NCBI GenBank assembly: GCA_964588525.1
Contig: CAZPQC010000078.1
Location: forward strand, 1 to 18,444
DNA: 18,444 bases
Direction of reading: 5' to 3'
From: JAFGQJ01 sp964588525
Lineage (GTDB): Bacteria > Spirochaetota > Spirochaetia > SZUA-6 > DRHE01
Shown: positions 7,559 through 15,163 of the stretch, one piece after another
Position numbering within the stretch: position 1 is the first letter of the stretch
Layout: the number at the start of each line of letters is the position of its first letter
Made by a program: the position numbers and the translations under genes
Notes under the pieces: model-generated
Told to the model about the DNA's origin: nothing
Database searches by the model: none
The model's input: only the letters and a program-made list of their open reading frames with translations

Positions 7559-9079
7559 ATGGACAGTAAGAGTAGCAGGGTTGGACCATATGGAGTACTC
7601 CACGGGCCGACCGATATCAAAGAACCTGATTATGAGCTTCCAGAATCCGAACAAAAGCGCAAGTCCGAAGCCGAGCGGATGGACAAGGAAGGTATGATGT
7701 ACTCAGGGAAAACGGCGGTGGAGCAAGAAGATAATTTTATCACGCCTCCACCGAATGTAGCCGGATACGTGGAAGACGGTTTGGATGTTGCAAAAACATC
7801 TCCGGAAGTGGAGTTTGCAGTGGTTCCCTATGCGTACAGATTTTTCGAGGTACCTCAGCAGCGCAACGTGGTGGGTCCGTGGTCGACCTGGGGACAGGCC
7901 GTGTATCACAAATCGAGCGGGGCCTTCTATGCGGCTACGGGAGATCACGGTACGTACAACGCTCACCTTCATCTGATTAAATACAACACGGAGAGCCGAA
8001 AGATAGAATGCCTGCCGGATATCAACAAACAGATCGGAAGAACGAAAGAGCAGTTCGGGGACGGTAAAATCCACGGTTTTTTGGATTTTTATAAGCCTCA
8101 CTATCTAGACAGAGAGCATCTGTGGTTCTGTACGTACTGGTGTAAATACCCGGAACCCACGGAGGAAGACTATGCGACCGGATATGAGGGGGGTTATGTA
8201 ATGAGTTATAATCCGGTTACCGGTGATCTGGTAGACTACGGTGTTCCCATGCCCAGGGCTTCCTGGCCTTATCACCGAGTGGATACCCAGCGCGGGTTGA
8301 TGTTCGGAGTCGGTTACTTCAACGAATTCCTGGTGTGGGACATTGAAAAACAACAATCGAAATGGGCCGGTTATCCCCCCTCGGGGAAGACCTGGTACAA
8401 CCGCTGCATGTTGGTTGATGAACACACGGGCTTTGTGTATTCCAATAATACCGAATCTCTGCAGAAGAAGCTCCTCAAATACGATCCGGGAAAGAACCGC
8501 ATCTTCGAGCTCGACTGCGGTATGCCGCGTAACAGTCGGTCCGGAAGCATCGATCCCATCCGCTGCCATACACGGGAACGGGGGCAGGATGGACTGATAT
8601 GGGGCGTCTCGGGCTCCGGTGAGATCTATTCCTTTGATCCGGACAAGGAGCGGCTCGAAGGACACGGCCCCGCATGGCCGGGGTGGGATTCCTACGTTTG
8701 CACGATCGACCGTAGTCCCGGAGGACGATACCTCTACTACACGATCGCGGCACACAGCCGGGCGTATCTCTACGGCTCGCCGGTAATTCAGTACGATCTG
8801 CACACGGGAAAAGCCAAAGCCTTGGCCTTCTTGTTTCAGGATCTATACGATAAATACGGGTACATCGCCGGGGGCTCCTATGCAATCAAGCTCGACGAGG
8901 AGGGGAAAAAATTGTTCATGATTTGGAACGGCGATTTCGCCGACGTGACGAAGCTGCGCGCGAAACCGAGTTATGATCCAGCTGACACGACCAAGTATGG
9001 GGTACCGGGAGAAAGGGACGCTTTTGGACATGTCAGCGCCATCGTGGTGAACATCCCCGAAAGCGAACGGCTCGAATAA
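7559..9079 (+). CDS. Uncharacterised beta-propeller protein (possible lyase or sugar-acting enzyme)
   Basis: I choose ATG 7559 because GGAGG (7546-7550) lies 8 bases upstream; an in-frame TTG at 7544 would overlap that site. The protein has 506 residues. After a charged N-terminal extension (about 1-80) it shows repeated strand patterns typical of a propeller: 'AVYHKSSGAFYAATG', 'YVMSYNPVTGDLVDYG', 'RGLMFGVGYFNEFLVWDIE', 'GFVYSNN', 'GLIWGVSGSGEIYSFDPDKE', 'GRYLYYTIAA', 'PVIQYDLHTGKAKAL'. Conserved-looking His/Arg/Trp residues sit in loops ('YNAHLHLIKYN', 'SWPYHRVD', 'DAFGHVSAIVVNIPESER'). No signal peptide is visible, so it is probably cytoplasmic. I do not recognise a named family. Several polysaccharide lyases and sugar-processing enzymes are propellers, and it shares a control region with a sugar importer, so an enzyme acting on the imported compound is a reasonable but unproven guess. 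Confidence 0.8.
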   Translation: MDSKSSRVGPYGVLHGPTDIKEPDYELPESEQKRKSEAERMDKEGMMYSGKTAVEQEDNFITPPPNVAGYVEDGLDVAKTSPEVEFAVVPYAYRFFEVPQQRNVVGPWSTWGQAVYHKSSGAFYAATGDHGTYNAHLHLIKYNTESRKIECLPDINKQIGRTKEQFGDGKIHGFLDFYKPHYLDREHLWFCTYWCKYPEPTEEDYATGYEGGYVMSYNPVTGDLVDYGVPMPRASWPYHRVDTQRGLMFGVGYFNEFLVWDIEKQQSKWAGYPPSGKTWYNRCMLVDEHTGFVYSNNTESLQKKLLKYDPGKNRIFELDCGMPRNSRSGSIDPIRCHTRERGQDGLIWGVSGSGEIYSFDPDKERLEGHGPAWPGWDSYVCTIDRSPGGRYLYYTIAAHSRAYLYGSPVIQYDLHTGKAKALAFLFQDLYDKYGYIAGGSYAIKLDEEGKKLFMIWNGDFADVTKLRAKPSYDPADTTKYGVPGERDAFGHVSAIVVNIPESERLE

Positions 9080-9097
9080 ACGGCAGCAAAGGTTCTG

Positions 9098-9934
9098 TCA
9101 GTTCTTCGAAGTCGGTGTGATAAGGATTTTGCCCCTGTTTGTTCTCTTGTTATTTTCTGAGCGCACTATATACGACACGGGCTCGATACAGGCGTAGCCC
9201 TCGTTTTCCGGACTGAAAACTACAACGGAATTGAAGGTCTCCGATGGCGGGCCCACCACCCTGACGCGGGTCTTCAAGATGTAGGTGTCGGTCTCCAAGG
9301 TGTAAGTAACTTGCTCGCTTGCCGTGGATGGGATAAACACGTCGTCCAGACCACGATCGAACCGTACGACGTCTGTCTGGTTGTCTTGCGGAATTGTGAC
9401 CGAAGCGCTATCTCGGTTTTTCAAGTCGTAATAGAAATGGATTCCCGTGGCGATGGGACGGTTGGCCGCTACGTCGAAGGCAATCTCCAGTGTTCTCCCG
9501 GTCAGGCTGTATGTCAGGGATGCGGTGAAATCAAAGCCGGTGAGCTGTTTGAGTTTACAATCGTGAAGCCGGTCGTCGCCCTTGAGGTGTCCGGTCACTC
9601 GATTATTGTCCTGTTCAAAACTCCAGGAGGCGTATCTGCCCACGCCGTGTTGAAAAGGATCCTTAACATTCAATCTCCGCAGGTGGTGTACATGCGGAAA
9701 TTGGTCGTAGTTCAGCTCGGGGAATTTCACTCTCTGACCAAAAAAGGGAAGAATGATTGGGCCGAGTCCCTTTCGGTATTCGAGGAAAACCTGTTCTCGT
9801 TGCAAATCTAGCAGCGATTCTCCGTCTACGGAAAATCGAACCAGAGACATTCCCAACTCCGGAGCAACGAGGGCATCCACGCCACCATCTTTCAGTGCGA
9901 CACACTCACCGAATATTGCGTCGATCTTTTTCAT
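9098..9934 (-). CDS. Aldose 1-epimerase-like protein (galactose mutarotase superfamily)
   Basis: A 278-residue beta-sandwich protein of the mutarotase superfamily, predicted to interconvert alpha and beta anomers of a sugar or sugar acid in the cytoplasm. Landmarks are 'FQHGVGRYASW' (H96 and R100, the substrate-binding His and following Arg), 'TGIHFYYDL' (H166, position of the catalytic acid His in 'HxYFNL') and 'ACIEPVSY' (E251, catalytic base position). It is shorter than GalM (about 340) and closer to the mutarotase-related group. Its gene starts 28 bases after the GntR gene, so the two are probably co-transcribed. It converges with the beta-propeller gene, 18 bases apart. The ribosome site is weak. 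Substrate is unknown. Confidence 0.82.
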   Translation of the reverse strand: MKKIDAIFGECVALKDGGVDALVAPELGMSLVRFSVDGESLLDLQREQVFLEYRKGLGPIILPFFGQRVKFPELNYDQFPHVHHLRRLNVKDPFQHGVGRYASWSFEQDNNRVTGHLKGDDRLHDCKLKQLTGFDFTASLTYSLTGRTLEIAFDVAANRPIATGIHFYYDLKNRDSASVTIPQDNQTDVVRFDRGLDDVFIPSTASEQVTYTLETDTYILKTRVRVVGPPSETFNSVVVFSPENEGYACIEPVSYIVRSENNKRTNRGKILITPTSKN

Positions 9935-9962
9935 ACCATGCTCGTTGTGGTCTTCGGTCGTT

Positions 9963-10679
9963 TTACAGGTTTCTTTTCATAAACCGTTCTATACTTTTCA
10001 AATGAAGCAACATGCTGCTTTTTGCTTTTTCAGAATTTCCTTCCTTGATGGCAGCGTAAATCCTTTTATGAAATTTCTGACTTTCCGCAGAGATCTGTTT
10101 CTGATCGTCCTTCTTGAGTGAAAAGACTTCCATCTGCTGAATAAACAGAGCTTGGCTAATGTTGCGCATCATGACCTCCAGGAACGGATTCTTGCTCATT
10201 CTACTGATGAGGAGGTGAAACTCATGGTCGGCCTCTGAATAGCGCGTATGATCGTTCTCCTGTTCGGCTTGCTCCAGCTTTAGCAACAACTCGCCTAGGG
10301 ACTCCAACTCCGCATCGGTTTTGCGTTGGGCAGAAAGTTCTATAATAGCTGGCTCTACCAGTTCCCGGGCTTCCAATAGTTGTACTACTCCGGAACGATC
10401 GAGAAATGTACTAAATCCTGTGGCCGACATCATCGTGCTCGCTGTGAACTTATTAATGTAGGTTCCTCGCCCCTGGTACTTCGTCAAGATTCCTTCGGAT
10501 TCCAGCTTGTTGAGTGCCTCTCGTATGGTTGTCCTGCTGATACCCCAACGTTCGCACAACTCGTCATGCGAGGGGATACGGTCTCCCGGTTTCAGATCTC
10601 CTTTTCTGATAGCTACCTTTATCTTCTGGATGACGATATCGGAAAGGTTCGTTCTTTTTATCAGGTCTTCACTGGACAC
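9963..10679 (-). CDS. GntR-family transcriptional regulator, FadR subfamily with FCD domain
   Basis: A 238-residue repressor-type protein. The N-terminal winged helix-turn-helix spans about residues 10-77, with 'PGDRIPSHDELCERWGISRT' and the recognition helix 'TTIREALNKLESEGIL', then the wing 'YQGRGTYIN'. The C-terminal all-helical FCD ligand domain spans about 98-232. It carries the metal-site pattern D151, H155 ('EADHEFHLLI'), H204 ('FHKRIYAAI') and H226, with spacings like the metal-binding members of the family. The start is GTG 10679 with only a weak ribosome site. This is the only transcription factor encoded in the window and lies between the operons that share a promoter-proximal word, so it is the natural candidate for their control. 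Its effector is likely a small carboxylate or sugar acid, by family analogy only. Confidence 0.93.
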   Translation of the reverse strand: MSSEDLIKRTNLSDIVIQKIKVAIRKGDLKPGDRIPSHDELCERWGISRTTIREALNKLESEGILTKYQGRGTYINKFTASTMMSATGFSTFLDRSGVVQLLEARELVEPAIIELSAQRKTDAELESLGELLLKLEQAEQENDHTRYSEADHEFHLLISRMSKNPFLEVMMRNISQALFIQQMEVFSLKKDDQKQISAESQKFHKRIYAAIKEGNSEKAKSSMLLHLKSIERFMKRNL

Positions 10680-10816
10680 AATGGATCACTTTCATAACCG
10701 CAATTACTCTGCAAACCGAATCGCGATTCCCATTTTCCCTCGCTATTTTTTCGCCTGCCACATCGCCGTACCGGCGGTTTCTGCGGTCTGCTTATCAAAT
10801 TAATCATCTGAATCTA

Positions 10817-10841
10817 TCTTGTAAAGAGCATCTTTACAAGA
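10817..10841. promoter_or_regulatory. 25-bp palindrome upstream of the GntR gene, candidate operator
   Basis: Perfect 11-bp arms TCTTGTAAAGA / TCTTTACAAGA flank GCA. It lies about 140 bases upstream of the GntR start and about 70 bases past the NagA-like stop. No T-run follows on either strand, which argues against an intrinsic terminator. A weak promoter for the GntR gene could use its TTTACA (minus strand 10825-10820) as -35, with TAATTT 17 bases on. AATTAATCATC at 10798-10808 is identical to 12829-12839. I infer an autoregulatory operator, with moderate doubt. Confidence 0.55.
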
Positions 10842-10912
10842 ATCGAACCAGAGAGATTAGGTTTCGCCGGCAATTTTTTTCCGTTCATAAAAAAGCACAA
10901 GCCCCGAGACTG

Positions 10913-12040
10913 CTATTTAAGAATTTGGTGAACACGAAAGCGACTTTTTTCCCAGGAAAACACGGCCAGGGGTTCCCGCCTCCCCGGGTATAACTGCATC
11001 TGCTCTTCGATGCCGAAGTATCGTGCCGGATTCATCGTTGCCATAAGCAGGGCTTGTTCCAAGGGAAAGCAAGCCTTGGTTGTAAGATACTCTATGTCCT
11101 GATCAAGCGTTTTGGCTGCGCCGCTCAAAAGGTTGGTACCCTTGTCCTTTACCCACAGCCCCCCGTCTTTCAACACCACCGTCATCTCATTAGCCTCGTA
11201 CTCCCCATCAGGCATTCCTGAAAGGCTGGACAGGTCCGAGATCAGGATGGAACGTTCAATCCCCTTGGCCCTGATAGCCGCACGTAGTGTGTAGGCCGGA
11301 ATGTGGTAGCCGTCGGCGATGAAGCTGGCCCAGAGCTCGTCCAGTGACAGCTGCGACCATAGGATATTGTGCTGCCGATGGATCATGGTCACACAGCCGT
11401 TGATAAGGTGGGAAGACAGATCAGCGCCGGCCGCTGCTGCGGCTCGAACTAGCTCATGATCCGCATGATGATGAACCAGACCTATCTTCACTCCCTCCGC
11501 ACGAAGCTTGGCGATAAAAGACAAGGCCCCGGTGCGTTCGGGTGCCAGAGAGAATAGGCCGATCCGACCGCCGGCTGCCAGCTGCCAGCGATCGAATTCC
11601 TGCGAATTGGGGTCTCTCTGAAAGCGGGGCAGGTGGACACCCCGATAGCCCTCCTCGGTAGAAACGTAGTGGCCTTCCAGATGGATGCAGTGGATCCCCG
11701 GAGCCGCACTACGCTCCACAGCCTGATTGACCACACGGAGATTGCGCTCCACGATCTCAGTTGTATTGCTGCAAATCGTTGGGCACCAGCGTAGGACGCC
11801 GTGCTGCTCCAACCCTTCGTTGATGGCCGCGATCGCCTCGATATCGAGATTTTCGTCACTGAGATCATGCCCGAGCATGCCGTTCATCTGGATGTCAAAC
11901 AGGCCGGGGGTCAACCAGAGGCGTACTTCTTCAACTTCAACAGATTCAACCGGGCGCAGAGATTCGAGAAACCCATTGCGATACAACACTTCGAAGGCCC
12001 CGCATCTGCCAGGGATGCGGCAGATTTCTTTAAAAGTCAT
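10913..12040 (-). CDS. N-acetylglucosamine-6-phosphate deacetylase-like amidohydrolase (NagA family)
   Basis: Predicted to remove the acetyl group from an N-acetylated amino-sugar phosphate in the cytoplasm. The order of motifs is that of NagA: 'PGLFDIQMNG' (Q51, N53, the Gln/Asn variant of the HxH site, as in E. coli NagA), 'IHLEGHYVS' (E122, metal ligand; the usual Pro after EG is His), 'GLVHHHADHE' (H190, metal ligand), 'SSHLING' (H211), 'ISDLSSLSGMPDGEY' (D269, catalytic Asp, normally in TDAM), then 'LLSGAAKTLDQDIEYL'. The single-metal form is therefore expected. Length of about 375 is normal. I prefer ATG 12040 with AAGGA about 9 bases upstream; an in-frame GTG at 12058 is possible. The deviations around the active site suggest a substrate other than GlcNAc-6-phosphate. 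It follows the SIS gene by about 21 bases. Confidence 0.85.
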   Translation of the reverse strand: MTFKEICRIPGRCGAFEVLYRNGFLESLRPVESVEVEEVRLWLTPGLFDIQMNGMLGHDLSDENLDIEAIAAINEGLEQHGVLRWCPTICSNTTEIVERNLRVVNQAVERSAAPGIHCIHLEGHYVSTEEGYRGVHLPRFQRDPNSQEFDRWQLAAGGRIGLFSLAPERTGALSFIAKLRAEGVKIGLVHHHADHELVRAAAAAGADLSSHLINGCVTMIHRQHNILWSQLSLDELWASFIADGYHIPAYTLRAAIRAKGIERSILISDLSSLSGMPDGEYEANEMTVVLKDGGLWVKDKGTNLLSGAAKTLDQDIEYLTTKACFPLEQALLMATMNPARYFGIEEQMQLYPGRREPLAVFSWEKSRFRVHQILK

Positions 12041-12061
12041 ATTCACTGTTCCTTTCACCGC

Positions 12062-12811
12062 CTAGAGATGTTTTATTCTCGAGAACCACTTCGCGGTCAG
12101 CTCTTCACCCTGCGGTACCCCTTCCTTGGTGTTGCCGCTCATATAGAAGTCGGGGGTGATACCCTGATCCACGAGCATCTCGATGGCACGGGCGTTGATC
12201 AGCTGAACGATAAGAGCCAGTGGGAAGGTAGAGGAAGCACCGGTTTTCCTATTAATCTTATCCAGATCGAGAATCATATCACCGACAGGGGTATGACAAT
12301 CGATGTGCAGGTCCACCAGGTCATGAAGATTCTGTCCGGACGGATGGCGGTTGGCACAATCCGGCTCCACGTTCTCGGCAAACGAGCGGGAGCTGATACC
12401 GATACTGCGGATGTTACGCCTGCGGGATTCCAGGGCGCTGTCGATAGTCGTGGAATTGATCCCGTTTACATTGATGATCAATATCAAATCTCCCGCCCGT
12501 ACCCGATAGTAATCGAAGGCCTTGGCAGCGAGACCGGGAAGATTTTCTGTGGTAGGATGGCTCTCGAAACAGGGGGTTCCACCGGGAATGATGATGTTGT
12601 AATTTAAAAGCGATCCCGCACGTGTGAAGAGCTCGCAAGCGATCATAAAATTGTGCCCGCCGGTTCCGTAGACATGAACGATCTTGTCCTGTTTCACCTC
12701 ATCAGCCAACCAGCTTGCGGCTTTCTCGATCTTGTCGATTTCTTCTTCCACGACCAGCTGCATCTGATCGATCACGCCGCTGAAATACTTTCCGTATAGC
12801 TCTGAGTGCAT
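12062..12811 (-). CDS. SIS-domain protein (UPF0309-like sugar phosphate-binding protein)
   Basis: A 249-residue protein with one SIS (sugar isomerase) domain, expected to bind a phosphosugar. It has an N-terminal helix (about 1-40), the first strand-loop 'IVHVYGTGGHNFMIACELF' (48-62), 'GDLILIINVNGINSTTID' where most SIS proteins have a Ser-rich S-x-S loop, and the family segment 'RHPSGQNLHDLVDLHIDCHTPVGD' followed by 'GASSTF'. The last two match the UPF0309 group ('RHSSG...DV.ID...P.GD...GPTST'). ATG 12811 has AAGGAG 6 bases upstream. It is the first gene of the SIS-NagA pair, which suggests an amino-sugar phosphate as substrate. Whether it isomerises, deaminates or only binds is unknown. Confidence 0.85.
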   Translation of the reverse strand: MHSELYGKYFSGVIDQMQLVVEEEIDKIEKAASWLADEVKQDKIVHVYGTGGHNFMIACELFTRAGSLLNYNIIIPGGTPCFESHPTTENLPGLAAKAFDYYRVRAGDLILIINVNGINSTTIDSALESRRRNIRSIGISSRSFAENVEPDCANRHPSGQNLHDLVDLHIDCHTPVGDMILDLDKINRKTGASSTFPLALIVQLINARAIEMLVDQGITPDFYMSGNTKEGVPQGEELTAKWFSRIKHL

Positions 12812-12828
12812 GAACTACTCCTTTTCAT

Positions 12829-12859
12829 AATTAATCATCATACGATATTATGATTAATT
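12829..12859. promoter_or_regulatory. 31-bp near-perfect palindrome, candidate operator of the SIS-NagA operon
   Basis: Outer arms AATTAATCAT / ATGATTAATT are perfect, and the inner ATA/TAT also pairs, around CGA, with one mismatched pair on the way. It ends two bases after the -10 of the promoter at 12861-12889, in the expected start-point region, which is typical of a repressor site. Its right half contains ATATTATGAT (12845-12854), shared with the importer B and Gfo/Idh promoters. Confidence 0.75.
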
Positions 12860-12860
12860 T

Positions 12861-12889
12861 ATTCTATTGAATGTAACTATACTTGTCAA
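12861..12889 (-). promoter_or_regulatory. Sigma70-type promoter of the SIS-NagA operon
   Basis: On the minus strand TTGACA (12889-12884) and TAGAAT (12866-12861) are separated by 17 bases, close to consensus. The -35 overlaps the last codons and stop of the M20 gene (stop at 12886-12888), so this operon has its own promoter although it follows the four-gene operon in the same orientation. The leader is about 40 bases. Confidence 0.7.
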
Positions 12890-14058
12890 GTCGAAGAATC
12901 CGTACATAAAAACAGGGCCACCCGGCAGCCGTTTTGGAATTGGTCAAGATCCAGCCATTCATCTTCCTGGTGGGCATTGTGCAGCCCCATCCCCATTCCC
13001 ACAGATGGCAGTCCCGCCTCGACAAGAGAATTGGTATCCATCCCCCCTTCGTCGGCAACTAGGATTGGTTTCAATCCGCATGCGCTGAGGGCTCGCTTAG
13101 CAGCTCGAACCACCGGCTCTTCTTCGTCAAGAGAAAAAGGATCATACATCGGGCCTGCGGAAAAAGCGACTCTTGCCAGTTTACCCGCAGCTCGCCCGCT
13201 GTTGTACTTCGCTACTGTATTGTGGAACTGCTTCTTCCATTCTTCTATGATTCTGTCCCGAAAGCTTCTATCGAATGAACGCGCCTCCATTAACGCATCC
13301 AGCTCGGGCATCACCTGGTTGCTCATTGTGCCGCCGTGTAGCACTCCGAGATTGGCAGTACCCTTCCCCTGCTGAGTGCTGATCGTACCGTGCCAGCCGT
13401 GATCGACCAACATCGACATCGCCTTTGCTTCTATCTCGGCAGCGGAAATTCCTCTCCGCGGCCGCGAGCCGTGAGCGGCGAGTCCATAGATGGTAATATA
13501 CAATCGCGCAACACCGATGCTCGTATTAACAATTTCCGTCACATCTTCTCCGTCGAAGTTGAAGCCCACCTTCGGGGAAGGATCTCCGAGCCGCTCTACA
13601 TCCAGGGAGTGCGAACCGACAAGACCCAACTCCTCCTGAACGAAAAAGACGAACGTACAGGGGGGGTGGTCGGAGCCCCGCCGTGAAAGCTGTTCGATGG
13701 CCTGAAGGAGCACGACGCAACCTGCGCGGGCATCAGCACCGAGAGAGTGTCCTTCTGCGCGATTGATCAAACGACAACCTTCGATATACGGATCGCTTCC
13801 AACGGCCGAGGCAATGGTATCCATGTGCGTGGACAGCAGCCGACGCCTGCCGACTCCATTACCCGGTAGATCCACGATCAGGTTTCCCGTTTCCCCGCCG
13901 TATGCGCTGCGTTGGTGGGCGTCGTCGCTTCGGATGCAGGACTCGGCAACTGCACTTTGGAGTAGCATGGAGCGAATCCGCTCCGAGATTCGTCGCTCCC
14001 GGCAGGATTCCCCGGGCACATTTATGAGCTCGATCAGCTGTTTTACAGGATCGTTCAG
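12886..14058 (-). CDS. M20-family metallopeptidase / deacylase, probably starting at CTG
   Basis: Predicted zinc hydrolase acting on a peptide or N-acyl bond, PepT-like. Numbered from CTG 14058 (390 residues), ligands and motifs are: 'STHMDT' (H78, D80), 'GADARAG' (D109), 'VQEELG' (E142 general base, E143), 'NFDGED' (D169), 'AAHGSRPRRG' (H196, dimerisation-domain His) and 'LHNAHQEDEW' (H363). All key residues are present. The usual start by rule would be GTG 14019, but the 13 codons before it encode 'LNDPVKQLIELIN', which continues smoothly into the typical M20 N-terminal helix ('...LIELINVPGES'). The only start-like codon with a ribosome site is CTG 14058, with GGGAGG nine bases upstream and a CTGA overlap with the synthase stop. 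Last gene of the four-gene operon. Substrate unknown; an N-acylated product of the upstream enzymes is possible. Confidence 0.85.
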   Translation of the reverse strand: MNDPVKQLIELINVPGESCRERRISERIRSMLLQSAVAESCIRSDDAHQRSAYGGETGNLIVDLPGNGVGRRRLLSTHMDTIASAVGSDPYIEGCRLINRAEGHSLGADARAGCVVLLQAIEQLSRRGSDHPPCTFVFFVQEELGLVGSHSLDVERLGDPSPKVGFNFDGEDVTEIVNTSIGVARLYITIYGLAAHGSRPRRGISAAEIEAKAMSMLVDHGWHGTISTQQGKGTANLGVLHGGTMSNQVMPELDALMEARSFDRSFRDRIIEEWKKQFHNTVAKYNSGRAAGKLARVAFSAGPMYDPFSLDEEEPVVRAAKRALSACGLKPILVADEGGMDTNSLVEAGLPSVGMGMGLHNAHQEDEWLDLDQFQNGCRVALFLCTDSST

Positions 14059-15119
14059 CGGCTATTACCTCCCGACAGGTTTTTTTTAAATCGTTCGAGA
14101 ATCTCTGAAAAACAGGAGAAGTGTTCGTCTGTGTAAAGGGGCCGTGCGGCCGTACGCAGCAGGTTTTTTCTGGGTTCGGAAGGATAGTCCAGATACTTCA
14201 ACAGTAGTCCACAAGTGTTCAGCTGGGCCGCCAGCTCCTTGGCCTCGGCAGGATCGGAAAGAAGCATCGTCACAATCGGCCCATGTGGATCGGAGACAAC
14301 CGGGACTGCAAAATCGTTGGCGATTTTTCTGATCCTCGCCGCCGATCTCTCCATCTCTTTCCTTCTCTGCGGTTCCGCCGCCACCAGACTCAGGGCTTCG
14401 AGGCAGGCGGCCACCACCGGAAACGGTGGAGGCGTACTGCCCACGTAGTTCACCGCGTGGCGAATCTTTTCGATCCATCGCCGCGAGCCAGTAATGAAAC
14501 CGCCGTACACGCCTAGGGCTTTACTCATGCTCCCCATGAGAACAATCGATTCGCTATCCGAAGTGAAGAGTTCGACACTGCCCCGTCCGCTTGAACCGAC
14601 GGAAAAAACCCCATGGGCGTCGTCGATGAACAACGCTGCTCCGCACCTATCCGCTACCTCAGTAATCTCCGCCACCGGAGCGATCTCGCCGCTTATTCCG
14701 AACAGACCATCGCTGGCCACGATCGGAGGCCTGCCTTTGTAGGCCGAAAGCCTTGTGCCCAAGTCCTTTCCATCGAGATGCCGGTAGGTCTCGATACGCA
14801 AACCAGCCCCACGCATACCGAGAAACAAATTGGGATGGCTGTTTTCATCACAGAAAACCGTATCGTATTCCTCTGCAGCCGCGGCAAAAAAAGCCGGACC
14901 ACAGAGATAGGCCGCTCCCTGGATGCACGCATCTTCGGTCCGGAAGAAATGCTTTAGCTCTTCCTCGAGCCGCTGGTGCAGTTCCGACCAACCGATAGAC
15001 CAGCGCCCGGCACCGGTGCTGAATCCGTACCGCCTTGTTGCTCGACAAGCTGCTTGGGCAATCCTCGGATCCCGTGCCAGTCCGAGATAGTCGTTTCCCG
15101 CGAAATGAATAGGTTCCAT
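14055..15119 (-). CDS. PLP-dependent alpha-oxoamine synthase (BioF / glycine C-acetyltransferase family)
   Basis: A fold-type I PLP enzyme expected to join an amino acid to an acyl-CoA with loss of CO2 (or the reverse, as in 2-amino-3-ketobutyrate cleavage). Motifs: 'FAGNDYLGLA' (7-16), 'GFSTGAGRWSIGWSELHQRLE' pattern of the glycine-rich entry, 'DENSHPNL' (H95, stacks on PLP), 'FIDDAHG' (D166/D167-H169), and 'MGSMSKALGVYGG' with the Schiff-base Lys K200. The core is intact, but the 354-residue protein starts only 8 residues before 'NDYLGLA', where BioF and KBL have about 40; a TGA in frame 15 bases upstream blocks extension. No strong ribosome site precedes ATG 15119. Adjacent genes do not form a biotin cluster. 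It follows the aminotransferase gene by 44 bases and its stop overlaps the M20 start. Confidence 0.85.
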   Translation of the reverse strand: MEPIHFAGNDYLGLARDPRIAQAACRATRRYGFSTGAGRWSIGWSELHQRLEEELKHFFRTEDACIQGAAYLCGPAFFAAAAEEYDTVFCDENSHPNLFLGMRGAGLRIETYRHLDGKDLGTRLSAYKGRPPIVASDGLFGISGEIAPVAEITEVADRCGAALFIDDAHGVFSVGSSGRGSVELFTSDSESIVLMGSMSKALGVYGGFITGSRRWIEKIRHAVNYVGSTPPPFPVVAACLEALSLVAAEPQRRKEMERSAARIRKIANDFAVPVVSDPHGPIVTMLLSDPAEAKELAAQLNTCGLLLKYLDYPSEPRKNLLRTAARPLYTDEHFSCFSEILERFKKNLSGGNSR

Positions 15120-15163
15120 CTGCTCGATCTTGTCTCAAGAACCATTTCAGATATTCTTGCCTT

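Noticed and set aside
8105..8803. Open frame of 232 codons on the minus strand
   Set aside because: It is a shadow of the beta-propeller gene, rich in Arg/Pro/Val, without start signals or recognisable motifs.
10851..10912. Possible terminator after the NagA-like gene (T-runs near 10874-10894 on either strand)
   Set aside because: The T/A runs are present but no stable stem precedes them in the right orientation.
11801..12607. Long open frame of 268 codons on the plus strand
   Set aside because: It is antisense to the NagA-like and SIS genes, which have clear family motifs; its translation shows no domain and no ribosome site.
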